DNA of 15,963 nt from an uncultured Desulfomonile sp. (GCA_937915285.1 CALDNG010000170.1:1-15963); one strand, 5' to 3'; numbered from the stretch's first letter, positions 7,633-15,159 are shown. Notes: generated from the sequence alone by a model not told the origin. Program-made: numbers and translations.

Positions 7633-10251
7633 ATGCCAGATAGAATATTGTTTGATGAGCCTGTAATTGAGACTCTGGAAAAGGCCCCGGTAATTTTTAA
7701 GCCTTTACTTGCCGAGAAATTCTCCGTACTGGATTTTGCCCGTTGTGAAATCATTTCCAGTGGTAAGGAGGGTCAGCAGCGGATACTTTGCCTTTTATCG
7801 GGAAAGGCCGAACTTTCAATAGGTTATAGAGCCGCCCAAGACGTGGTTCTGGACAGTCTGGAACCTGGTGACGTTTTTGGGGATCTCGGCTTTTTAACAG
7901 GTAGAACCTGGCCTGCCGGAGCTACGCTGATAGCGGTTGATGACTGCCGTTTTCTCGAAATATCCATGGATCGTTTTCAAAGGATACTTCGGGAAATTCC
8001 GGCCTTCACTGTTGAGTTGCTTAAATCGCTTGGCAAAAAGACGGTCAAGGTCGATAGGGACGATTTTGCGTCGCCCTCCAGAAGCCATGACCCGAACATG
8101 CCGGCTACCTGCGCCTACCCTGCCCATCCCGGACTGCCTCAGGAGGTTCAGTCACGTTTCTGTGACCTGGCCATGTCGACTGACTCGGTTGTGATCGTGG
8201 GCGAAAAAGGAGTCGGAAAGGACATACTGGCCTATGCAATATTTGATGCGGCCGACGATTACAAGGAGGTCCTTGTTCCTGTAAATCCGAGGCGTATGAA
8301 CTCCAGTTCTTTCTTTCTGGCCCGCAGGGGCGCCGCTACACCGGAAGACATCTCCAAGACAACCGAGCAAATCAGGTTCCTTTTCGGGTATCAGACAGTC
8401 AACCAGAAGGGTGTCGTGAAGATATCCAGTGGGTATCTGGAACTTGCCCGTGGAGGGGCGCTTTTCATTCGGGGCGCTCACCACCTGACTCCAGTAACCC
8501 AGCAAAAGCTTCTGGATGCGCTGAAAACTGGGGTCTATTGCCCATTGGATAGTAACAGTGAAGTCAGAGTCGATTTCAGGCTTATTTGCCACACCAACCT
8601 ACACCCGTCGAAATACGATCCTGAAACCAACCCGCTGCTATACGATCTGGCAGATAAGTCGCTTGTGATACCGCCTTTAAGAGAAAGGCGCGACTTGATC
8701 CCATCCCTTGCCCAGAGCTATCTGGAACACTACGCCCGGGAGATGAACACAAGGGTCCCCAAACTGGCCGACCTGACCCTCAAGGCCATGATCGACTACT
8801 CCTGGCCGGGAAATGACCTTGAGTTGGCTAACGCCATGAGGCAGGCGGTGGTAGTTGCCCCGGGCGAAATAGTCAGACGGCAGGACTTGACATTGGACCC
8901 GCGCAAAGCCGACTCAAAGGCCAAATTTAATTTACTCGGAATCAAGCCCATCCATCAGGCCGTCACCAGCCCGCTGTTCCCGGCCATCCTGCAAAGCGCC
9001 TTCGTGCCCATTTTCATAGCCATTCTGCTGATGCTTTTCTTGGGGCCGCCTGATCCATCGAAGAACCTGGCGGCCATGGTCATGTGGTCACTGGCATGGC
9101 CAGGGATGATAGTCGGGGCCCTGTTTGGAGCGAGGATCCTGTGCAGCGTCTGCGCCATAGGCGCCTTGAGCAAACTTGCCAAGAGGATCGTATCCCTTGA
9201 GATACCGTTCCCTGCGGCCCTTACCACGAGAAGTGACTTCCTTATTGCCGGTGGAATACTGTTCATAATCTGGATAGAATGCGCCACCGACATACGAAGC
9301 TCACCCTTCAATCTGGGATTGCTGCTGCTCAGCATGTTTGTAATAGCTTTTGCGCTCAACACCATCTGGGCAAGACAGGCGTGGTGCCGTTATATCTGTC
9401 CCCTGGGAGGCATGAACGGACTGCTGGCAAGGGTGTCAATGCTGGAGTTGAGAGCTGACAATGCCGTCTGCCTGTCCAGTTGCAACTCTCAGGAATGTTA
9501 TTTTGGGACTGAAAAGGCCGAGGGCTGTCCGTTCGGCCAGGTGGTCGCCACCCTGCACAGCAACCAGTTCTGCAAGCTTTGCGGGAATTGCGTCAAAAAC
9601 TGTCCCCACTCCGCCATCAGGCTTAATCTTAGGATCCCGGGATATGAACTCGGAGAGGTCCGCTACGTTCGGGCAGGCACAGGATTTCTGGTCCTAGGCT
9701 TGATCGGAGGATTGCTTAGCGACATTCTGACACGAGGGGCATGGTTCGAGAGTCTTGTGTCATGGGCTCCCGACAGTTTCATGCTTCGATTCACACTGGT
9801 TTTTGCCGGACTCATCGCTTTTGTAAATATTGTCTCAATGTTTGCTGTAGCATTCTCACACCGGATGTTCAAGGAGCGTTTCTGGGAGAATTATTCCCGT
9901 TTCGCTCTGGCTCTTTTGCCGTTGACATGTATGTCGTTCCTGGCCTTTCATGCCTTTTATCTTTTCAGTATGGGCCCGCAAATACTGGGTTTGCTTGCCC
10001 AATACCTCGGGATCAGCGCCGGCCCGATCCCTTCGACAGACGCTGTTCCTGTCCAGGTCATTTTCATGTTCCAGCTCGGCGTCATTCTTATAGGACTTAT
10101 CTGGACATTGATCACAATCTACAGGCTCGGTTTTGCAATCCCCGTTTCCAAAGTTGCCAGGGCCGTTGGCATTCTTCCTCACGTGATTTTTGCGATTTGC
10201 GTGGCGGTGACTTTTGGACTGGTAATAAGGACGGCTGTTCTAGGGGCGTGA
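7633..10251 (+). CDS. Fusion: cNMP-binding domain + degenerate sigma54-type AAA+ + NapH/NosR-like membrane ferredoxin
   Basis: An 872-aa protein with three parts. Residues about 12-130 are a cyclic-nucleotide-binding (CRP-like) fold, with the cassette EPGDVFGDLGFL near 77-88. Residues about 155-415 resemble the sigma54-activator AAA+ domain: Walker A GEKGVGKD (190-197), LFGYQ (250-254) and PPLRERRD (347-354). The Walker B DE is R280-G281, the GAFTGA loop is absent, WPGNVREL has become WPGNDLEL (391-398), and there is no HTH domain. Residues about 450-870 hold about nine membrane helices. Cysteine motifs there are C504-x2-C507, C585-x3-C589-P, a cluster at C613/C617/C622/C632-P, and C647-x2-C650-x2-C653-x3-C657-P, typical of membrane polyferredoxins that pass electrons between quinol and partner proteins. 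ATG with AAAGGGA upstream. Likely role: an electron-transfer protein gated by nucleotide signals. It is monocistronic. Confidence 0.85.
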   Translation: MPDRILFDEPVIETLEKAPVIFKPLLAEKFSVLDFARCEIISSGKEGQQRILCLLSGKAELSIGYRAAQDVVLDSLEPGDVFGDLGFLTGRTWPAGATLIAVDDCRFLEISMDRFQRILREIPAFTVELLKSLGKKTVKVDRDDFASPSRSHDPNMPATCAYPAHPGLPQEVQSRFCDLAMSTDSVVIVGEKGVGKDILAYAIFDAADDYKEVLVPVNPRRMNSSSFFLARRGAATPEDISKTTEQIRFLFGYQTVNQKGVVKISSGYLELARGGALFIRGAHHLTPVTQQKLLDALKTGVYCPLDSNSEVRVDFRLICHTNLHPSKYDPETNPLLYDLADKSLVIPPLRERRDLIPSLAQSYLEHYAREMNTRVPKLADLTLKAMIDYSWPGNDLELANAMRQAVVVAPGEIVRRQDLTLDPRKADSKAKFNLLGIKPIHQAVTSPLFPAILQSAFVPIFIAILLMLFLGPPDPSKNLAAMVMWSLAWPGMIVGALFGARILCSVCAIGALSKLAKRIVSLEIPFPAALTTRSDFLIAGGILFIIWIECATDIRSSPFNLGLLLLSMFVIAFALNTIWARQAWCRYICPLGGMNGLLARVSMLELRADNAVCLSSCNSQECYFGTEKAEGCPFGQVVATLHSNQFCKLCGNCVKNCPHSAIRLNLRIPGYELGEVRYVRAGTGFLVLGLIGGLLSDILTRGAWFESLVSWAPDSFMLRFTLVFAGLIAFVNIVSMFAVAFSHRMFKERFWENYSRFALALLPLTCMSFLAFHAFYLFSMGPQILGLLAQYLGISAGPIPSTDAVPVQVIFMFQLGVILIGLIWTLITIYRLGFAIPVSKVARAVGILPHVIFAICVAVTFGLVIRTAVLGA

Positions 10252-10307
10252 GTTTAACTTTCAGAGGTCTGCCCCTCCGGTAAACGAATACCTCAGCAGG
10301 TTGTTTA

Positions 10308-10352
10308 GATCCAGCATCTTACAGAAAATAATGACAAGCTGGATGCTGGATC
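10308..10352. terminator. Inverted repeat between convergent genes, likely bidirectional terminator
   Basis: GATCCAGCATC (10308-10318) and GATGCTGGATC (10342-10352) are a perfect 11-bp inverted repeat with a 23-nt loop. It lies between the convergent ends of the 872-aa gene (10251) and the EamA gene (10361). The long loop and missing T-tract make it weaker than the one at 7540. It could instead be a small mobile-repeat footprint. Confidence 0.5.
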
Positions 10353-10360
10353 GAACCGAC

Positions 10361-11374
10361 TTAACGATACAAAACCAGCCGCCACCATCCCCAAAACGCT
10401 GAATGGGGCTGCAAAGATCTGATATATCCAGAGCTTAGACAGGTCTGATAAAACTTTTTAGAAAATCTAGAACGGTCCGAACAGGTTTCTATTAAGGATT
10501 TATTTGATTGTTTCCTGTTCACCAGGCAGATTCCGGTCCCGACCAGGATCAGCGCAACGAGCAATGAGACCGTAATCGGCTCATTGAGGATGATTCCACC
10601 GAACATCACGCCGAACAGCGGGGTGAGGAATGTAAATGAAGCCAGCTTGTAGGCGGGATAGCGTGTGATGAGCCAGAACCAGGCCAGATAGGTTATGGTG
10701 GCAATCCATATCACCTGATAAACAAGGCTCAAGGCTATGGCCGGGGTCATTTTAGTGATTCCAGGCTCATCCCACACTAAAAAACCCAACATCAGGACCA
10801 CAGCGGAAATTCCCAACTGATAAAGCAGAGTTTTAGCCGGAGAAACAGAAACCAGCGGCCCGGCCTTGATCAGGACCGTGGTCGCTCCCCAGAATACCGC
10901 CGCCACAGCCAGCATTCCGTCGCCCACAAGCATGCGCATCGTCGGAGCATTCAAGGATTCACTGAAGGCGACTATAATTCCGGTAAACGCGCTCAAAAGG
11001 CCTATTACCTGAATGATGCGCAGCCTCTCACCCGGTATGAATAAATGAGCCCCAAGAGCTACGACAAAGGGAGATAGATATAGGAATATTACTGCGCGTG
11101 AGGCGTTTGTGTATTCCAGCCCCACATAAATCAGAACAAACTCGAGAGCGAACAGGATTCCGGCCCCTAAACCCCACCACAGTGTTCCGTCACGCCTGAA
11201 AATGGAGTCACCGCGCAGCCACATCCACAAAGCGACCAGTATTGTGGCCCCGACAGAACGAATACCGGACTGCAATACGGGCGAAATCCCCTGGCTCGCT
11301 ATCTTAATGGCGACCTGCTGCATTCCCCAACTGGCGCAAAGAACAACAAGCGTGAGAATGGCCAACAGATCCAG
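10361..11374 (-). CDS. EamA/DMT-superfamily inner-membrane transporter
   Basis: A ten-helix drug/metabolite transporter with two EamA repeats: first about residues 1-130 (TLVVLCASWGMQQVAIKIA at the start, then VGLEYTNASRAVIFLYLSPF), second about 145-285 (GDGMLAVAAVFWGATTVLIK to SFTFLTPLFGVMFGGIILNEP). Such proteins export amino acids, metabolites or drugs; the substrate is not predictable. The frame has no ATG or GTG before the first helix. A TTG lies at 11365. The only good Shine-Dalgarno (AGGAAAG, 11386-11380) is 5 nt before a CTG at 11374, the start used here; the in-frame stop is at 11422. The last 49 residues (10364-10510) follow the usual family end at VNRK and have no helix, suggesting read-through past a lost stop. 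The gene is convergent with its upstream neighbour. Confidence 0.82.
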   Translation of the reverse strand: MDLLAILTLVVLCASWGMQQVAIKIASQGISPVLQSGIRSVGATILVALWMWLRGDSIFRRDGTLWWGLGAGILFALEFVLIYVGLEYTNASRAVIFLYLSPFVVALGAHLFIPGERLRIIQVIGLLSAFTGIIVAFSESLNAPTMRMLVGDGMLAVAAVFWGATTVLIKAGPLVSVSPAKTLLYQLGISAVVLMLGFLVWDEPGITKMTPAIALSLVYQVIWIATITYLAWFWLITRYPAYKLASFTFLTPLFGVMFGGIILNEPITVSLLVALILVGTGICLVNRKQSNKSLIETCSDRSRFSKKFYQTCLSSGYIRSLQPHSAFWGWWRLVLYR

Positions 11375-11553
11375 GTTTTCTTTCCTGGAGGAAATGTCGA
11401 ACGCCTTCCCGAGATGTTTTCAAGTGATTCTGATCTCTAATGAATTGTGTTGTTGTTAACTTATCACTCTGAGTGTAATTCACAAAATCATTTTCATCCG
11501 TGTATTCATGGTATTGTTTAGAAATTGTTTCAGGGAAGATTTGCGCGATTTTG

Positions 11554-11562
11554 TGGTAGAAT
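11554..11562 (+). promoter_or_regulatory. Extended -10 candidate promoter for the NfeD-flotillin operon
   Basis: TG-G-TAGAAT: the TG and N of an extended -10 followed by a hexamer matching TATAAT at 5 of 6 positions, 41 nt before the ATG at 11604. No convincing -35 lies 17 nt upstream. Confidence 0.45.
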
Positions 11563-11603
11563 CGTTTAAGTAATCATGTAGCCTGGACTGATGGGGTTTG
11601 GTC

Positions 11604-12224
11604 ATGGAAACATGGTGGGAGGGATTGTCATCATTAAACAGGTTCTTTGTATGTTCCGCTACGGTGTTCAGCATCCTGTTCATCTGGCAGATAATAACCA
11701 CTGCAGCGGGCGTGGATACTCATGACGCCGGTCATTCCGGCGGGTCGGATATCCACGGCGATCTGAGCGCACCCATCCATTATGAAGTTCACGAATTCAG
11801 CGCTGACGCATTCACATTGATTTCCGTTCGGTCTTTACTTGCGTTTGCTACAATTTTCAGTTGGTCTGGGGCCATTTACCTTGCGGAGGGGGCGTCGATC
11901 ATTTTCGCCCTTATCTACAGTTTTGTGTGGGGGGCGTTGGCGATGTTCGGGGTCTCCCTGATACTGCATTTTCTTCTACGAATGCAGGAGCAGGGAAATA
12001 TTTCAGCGGCCTGGGCCATCGGTGAGGAAGGTGTAGTCTACATCAACATACCGGCCAACGGCATGGGTAAGGTGCGTCTCATGATAAGGGGAGTGATGAG
12101 TGTCATTAATGCGCGGAGCAGGAACGCTTCGCCGATCACAGAGGGAACAAAGGTAAGAGTGGTCAACATTATCAACCAGAACACCGTCGAGGTGATTGAA
12201 TTGTGGGATTCGGAGGTTGGGTAA
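11604..12224 (+). CDS. NfeD-like membrane protein, flotillin partner
   Basis: About 206 aa from ATG 11604, which has GGGG 7 nt upstream; a TTG two codons earlier is less likely. There are membrane helices near residues 15-35, 74-95 and 97-125. A His/Asp-rich extracytoplasmic loop lies between the first two (DTHDAGHSGGSDIHGD). The C-terminal 70 residues (EEGVVYINIPANGMGKVRLMI... through TKVRVVNIINQNTVEVIEL) match the small OB-fold NfeD domain. Short NfeD proteins are usually encoded next to flotillin/SPFH genes and act with them in membrane microdomains, like B. subtilis YuaF with FloT. The flotillin gene here starts 1 nt after this stop, which supports that pairing. Confidence 0.85.
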   Translation: METWWEGLSSLNRFFVCSATVFSILFIWQIITTAAGVDTHDAGHSGGSDIHGDLSAPIHYEVHEFSADAFTLISVRSLLAFATIFSWSGAIYLAEGASIIFALIYSFVWGALAMFGVSLILHFLLRMQEQGNISAAWAIGEEGVVYINIPANGMGKVRLMIRGVMSVINARSRNASPITEGTKVRVVNIINQNTVEVIELWDSEVG

Positions 12225-12225
12225 A

Positions 12226-13707
12226 ATGACTGCGGCAATTACTATCAGTATTGCAATTAGCTTCGTATTAATAGCCGTTATCTGGGCTTTAAGCTCAAGA
12301 TACCAGCGCTGTCCTGCAAACCGCATACTTGTGATTTACGGCAAGACAGGAAAAGGGGCCGCAAAATGCATCCACGGCGGGGCAGCTTTCGTCTGGCCGT
12401 TATTCCAGGATTACGCATGGCTGGAGCTGGAACCGTTCGTTGTCCCCATAGACCTTAACAACGCATTATCACAGGAAAACATAAGGGTGACAGTCCCCAC
12501 CACAGTGACTGTAGCGGTAAGCACGGAAGAAGGCATCATGCAGAACGCGGCCATAAGACTGCTCGGTCAGGGTGTTGAAGAGGTCCAGGCCCAGGCTCAG
12601 AGTGTCATTCTGGGTCAGATGCGTCAGGTCATGGCCACCATGAGAATAGAAGAGATAAACCGCGACCGCCAGGCCTTCATGACCAAGGTAAATGAATCCC
12701 TATCCGTGGAACTCGAGAAAATAGGGCTTTCAGTAATCAACGTGAACATAAAGGACATCGAGGATGATAGCGGTTACATAAAGGCCCTCGGACGCAAGGC
12801 TGCGGCTGAAGCGGTCAACCAGGCCCTTGTGGATGTGGCCGAGCAGGAAAAGAATGGAACCATAGGTGTCGCAGAGAGACAGCGTGACCAGAAAACAGCG
12901 GTTGCAGCCGCGAATGCAGCCGCGGCGGTTGGCGAGGCTGAAGCTGAGAGGGATCGCCGCAAGGCTCTGGCGGCGGCAGACTCCCAGGCCATGATCGGTG
13001 AGGCGGAGGCATCCAGGGATCGCAGACAAAAAGTTTCGATGCTAGAGGCCGAGGCTGTGGACATTGAAGCCAAGGCCAGCGCTGCAGTGGCAAACTCACA
13101 GGCGGTCAGGAAAGTGGCTGAGGAAGAAGCCCGGGCCAAAGGCCAGGTAGCCCTGGTTCAGGCGGATGGATCAATACGTGTGGCGGAACAGGACGCCCAG
13201 CGAATGGCGGAAGAAGCCAGAGCCCAGAGGGAACAGGCCCGCCTGAACGCCGAGGTCATCGTCTTCGCAGAGGCAGAGAAACAGAAGGCCATCCTGGAAG
13301 CCCAGGCGCAACGAGAAAAGAGCGTGCTCATAGCAAAGGGAGAGGCCGAAGGAATATTGGCAAGGATGCAGGCGGAAGCCGAGGGTACCAAATCCCAGCT
13401 TGATTCCAAGGCGCAAGGATATCGGGAATTGGTCGAGGCTTGCCAGTCAGACACTCAACTGACCGCCGCCCTACTCATAATCGAAAAACTGACAGACCTG
13501 GCTCACATCCAGGCTGAAGCGGTCAAGAATCTGCCTCTTGAGAAAGTGATCGTCTGGGACGGTGGCGGGAATGGTGGTATGTCCGATCTCGGCAAACGCT
13601 TCATGGGGGTCATTCCTCCCATGCATGAGCTGGCCAGGGTGGCCGGCCTTGATTTACCCGAATTCCTTGGAAAAGCCACCGGAAAAACCGAAAAACAGGA
13701 CAAATGA
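12226..13707 (+). CDS. floT: Flotillin (SPFH-domain membrane microdomain scaffold)
   Basis: A 493-aa protein from ATG 12226, with GGAGG at 12212-12216; the frame is open further upstream, but that stretch overlaps the NfeD gene and lacks a better start. An N-terminal hydrophobic helix (about residues 3-21) anchors it. The SPFH/PHB domain follows at about 27-200, with the flotillin signatures CIHGGAAFVWPLFQDYAWLELEP, ALSQENIRVTVP, MRIEEINRDRQAF and GLSVINVNIKDIEDDSGYI. Residues about 200-410 form an Ala/Glu/Arg-rich coiled coil that contains three tandem 22-residue units (213-278). The C-terminal part includes LLIIEKLTDLAHIQAEAVKNLPLEKVIVWDGG, typical of flotillins. These proteins form large oligomers in ordered membrane domains. 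Stop to next gene is 483 nt. Confidence 0.93.
   Translation: MTAAITISIAISFVLIAVIWALSSRYQRCPANRILVIYGKTGKGAAKCIHGGAAFVWPLFQDYAWLELEPFVVPIDLNNALSQENIRVTVPTTVTVAVSTEEGIMQNAAIRLLGQGVEEVQAQAQSVILGQMRQVMATMRIEEINRDRQAFMTKVNESLSVELEKIGLSVINVNIKDIEDDSGYIKALGRKAAAEAVNQALVDVAEQEKNGTIGVAERQRDQKTAVAAANAAAAVGEAEAERDRRKALAAADSQAMIGEAEASRDRRQKVSMLEAEAVDIEAKASAAVANSQAVRKVAEEEARAKGQVALVQADGSIRVAEQDAQRMAEEARAQREQARLNAEVIVFAEAEKQKAILEAQAQREKSVLIAKGEAEGILARMQAEAEGTKSQLDSKAQGYRELVEACQSDTQLTAALLIIEKLTDLAHIQAEAVKNLPLEKVIVWDGGGNGGMSDLGKRFMGVIPPMHELARVAGLDLPEFLGKATGKTEKQDK
12862..13059 (+). repeat. Three tandem 66-bp (22-residue) coiled-coil repeats inside the flotillin
   Basis: The protein reads as three successive 22-residue units beginning IGVAERQRD, VGEAEAERDRR and IGEAEASRDRR. 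Twenty-two is two hendecads, which fits a nearly straight 11/3 coiled coil. The units have diverged, so this is an old internal duplication rather than a recent slippage. Confidence 0.7.
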
Positions 13708-13739
13708 CGGCGGTAAATAATCACAGAATTGGGTGGCAA

Positions 13740-13760
13740 GGTCGGTCCGTGGCCGACGTT
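13740..13760 (+). repeat. Hairpin repeat copy 1
   Basis: Stem GTCGG (13741-13745) / CCGAC (13753-13757) around TCCGTGG. It matches the copy at 13877 in 20 of 21 positions. Confidence 0.75.
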
Positions 13761-13799
13761 CTTGTATAAATAAAACGAATACGGGGAAATACCTCTTGG

Positions 13800-13820
13800 A
13801 CGGCGGCCAAAGACCGCCCT
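13800..13820 (-). repeat. Hairpin repeat copy 2, inverted
   Basis: Read on the minus strand the stem is GGCGG/CCGCC around TCTTTGG (plus-strand arms 13802-13806 and 13814-13818). The plus-strand core shares 18 nt with the copies at 14007 and 14061. Confidence 0.75.
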
Positions 13821-13876
13821 ACCGCAAACCATGGTTAATGAACGGCTTCCATCTCGGGATCATAGACTCCGGCGTA

Positions 13877-13897
13877 GGTCGGTCTGTGGCCGACGTT
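13877..13897 (+). repeat. Hairpin repeat copy 3
   Basis: Stem GTCGG (13878-13882) / CCGAC (13890-13894) around TCTGTGG; same orientation as copy 1. Confidence 0.75.
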
Positions 13898-14006
13898 GTT
13901 TTGTGAATATTAACGTAAACGAGGGAATAAATATTCGTGTTTGGTGATCCGGTAATTCCGATAGAATGCCGGGAACATAAACCAATACGAGTGAATACCG
14001 TTCGGA

Positions 14007-14027
14007 ACGGCGGCCAAAGACCGCCCT
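14007..14027 (-). repeat. Hairpin repeat copy 4, inverted
   Basis: Identical over 21 nt to copy 2. Arms 14009-14013 and 14021-14025. Confidence 0.75.
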
Positions 14028-14060
14028 GCTCAATCACAACCCAGGGGTGACCCCGTTCGG

Positions 14061-14079
14061 ACGGCGGCCAAAGACCGCT
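14061..14079 (-). repeat. Hairpin repeat copy 5, inverted
   Basis: Same 18-nt core as copies 2 and 4; arms 14063-14067 and 14075-14079, with one terminal G-T pair. The CCGTTCGG before it also resembles the flank of copy 4. Confidence 0.7.
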
Positions 14080-14106
14080 ACCAAAACGATTTTTCACATA
14101 AAGAAT

Positions 14107-14123
14107 TGCGGTCGAAGGCCGCA
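14107..14123 (+). repeat. Hairpin repeat copy 6, diverged
   Basis: Stem TGCGG (14107-14111) / CCGCA (14119-14123) around TCGAAGG. The outer stem bases differ from other copies but still pair, and the TCNNNGG centre is kept. Confidence 0.6.
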
Positions 14124-14190
14124 CCATTACACAGTAACTGTTTGGAATAACAAGCATTTCATAATAAAACCATGGAGGTGACAAGAACTC

Positions 14191-14955
14191 ATGCAGCCAA
14201 TCAAGATCATGCCATGCCTGGACATGAAAAATGGACGAGTGGTAAAGGGTATTCACTTCGTAGACATAAAAGACGCCGGTGACCCTGTTGAATGCGCTTC
14301 CGTTTACGAGAAAGAGGGGGCAGACGAGCTTGCCATGCTCGACATAGCGGCCACGCTCGAAAACCGCAAAACCCGTTTGGAGTGGGTCAAGAATGTGTCG
14401 TCCGTCATCAAGATTCCGCTAACGGTTGGTGGAGGAATTTCAAGCCTTGAGGACATAGAACTGGTGTTGGGATCAGGGGCCTCCAAGGTTTCCATGAACA
14501 GCGCAGCGGTTAACGATCCATCACTCGTAGAGAAGGCTGCAAAGAAGTTTGGTTCAGCCAGCATAACCGTAGCGATAGACGCCAAAAGAAATGCGTTGAT
14601 GCCATCTGGATTTGAGTTGGTGGTGTCCGGTGGCACAAAGGCTATAGGTCGGGACGCCATAGAATGGGCGAAGCAATGCCAGGGTCTGGGCGCTGGAGTC
14701 ATACTGCCTACCAGCATGGACGGAGATGGAACTCAGGCAGGGTATGATATTGATTTCACTAAGGCTATTTCGGACGTCGTCACAGTCCCTGTGGTTGCCT
14801 CAGGCGGCGCGGGGAAACTGGAAGACTTTTACGAGGTAGTTACCAAAACCGGGGCTACAGTGTTGCTGGCAGCCTCTGTCTTTCACTACCGCCTCCTGAC
14901 AGTCAGACAGGTCAAGGAATATTTAAAAGGAAAAAATATTCCTGTCATATTGTAG
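14191..14955 (+). CDS. hisF: HisF-like cyclase (imidazole glycerol phosphate synthase cyclase family), possibly a divergent paralog
   Basis: A 254-aa (beta-alpha)8-barrel protein, normal HisF length. HisF makes imidazole glycerol phosphate and AICAR from PRFAR and ammonia delivered by HisH. Catalytic D11 (PCLDMK) and D130 (AIDAKR) fall at their standard positions, and the phosphate-binding segments TVGGGI (78-83), TSMDGDGT (174-181) and ASGGAG are recognisable. Odd points: the usual GADKVS reads GASKVS, so interface residue D98 is Ser; the usual GEILLTSMDRDGT reads GVILPTSMDGDGT, losing the gate Glu and a conserved Arg; R5 is Lys. E46 and K99 are kept. No other his genes are nearby. It may be an ordinary solitary HisF that has drifted, or a paralog using free ammonia or another substrate. 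Confidence 0.85.
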   Translation: MQPIKIMPCLDMKNGRVVKGIHFVDIKDAGDPVECASVYEKEGADELAMLDIAATLENRKTRLEWVKNVSSVIKIPLTVGGGISSLEDIELVLGSGASKVSMNSAAVNDPSLVEKAAKKFGSASITVAIDAKRNALMPSGFELVVSGGTKAIGRDAIEWAKQCQGLGAGVILPTSMDGDGTQAGYDIDFTKAISDVVTVPVVASGGAGKLEDFYEVVTKTGATVLLAASVFHYRLLTVRQVKEYLKGKNIPVIL

Positions 14956-14974
14956 ATGCCGGCCTGACTCCGTT

Positions 14975-15014
14975 ACCGTCATTTTCCCCTATAGACTTGC
15001 GGGAAGATGACGGT
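14975..15014. terminator. Stem-loop after the HisF gene
   Basis: ACCGTCATTTTCCC (14975-14988) pairs with GGGAAGATGACGGT (15001-15014), 14 bp with one G-U pair, around a 12-nt loop. It begins 19 nt after the stop, between two converging genes. No T-tract follows, so it may be a bidirectional or RNA-stabilising element. Confidence 0.55.
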
Positions 15015-15159
15015 CACGGACCTTCATTTGCCCTGAGCGGCTAAAAATCACTTCTCAGGCCTAAAACGTTCAGACTCGGCTACGACCGGGACGAGCACGC
15101 TGGAGATCAGACAGGGAATTTACACCCAGTCATTGAAGAGCCCTTCAAACGACAGTGTG

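Larger units (their letters stand above)
13708..14190. other. Gene-free region carrying the hairpin repeat cluster
   Basis: These 483 nt between the flotillin stop and the HisF start contain no supportable gene. They hold six copies of a small hairpin in both orientations, with A/T-rich sequence between them. The 3' end supplies the HisF ribosome binding site, GGAGGTG at 14174-14180, 10 nt before the ATG. The best description is a REP/BIME-like cluster; a promoter for the HisF gene is not obvious. Confidence 0.7.

Noticed and set aside
7633..8900. Calling the 872-aa protein a sigma54-dependent transcription activator
   Set aside because: The GAFTGA loop, the Walker B acids and any helix-turn-helix are missing, and the protein continues into a membrane redox domain.
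9741..10283. A 180-codon plus-strand frame overlapping the end of the 872-aa gene
   Set aside because: It overlaps the membrane helices in another frame and its Cys/Arg/Ser-rich composition is that of an out-of-frame reading.
12196..12225. Longer flotillin start overlapping the NfeD gene
   Set aside because: ATG 12226 has a well-spaced GGAGG and begins the expected membrane helix; the extension has neither.
13740..14123. CRISPR array
   Set aside because: Copies are short hairpins in both orientations with irregular spacing, and no cas genes are nearby.
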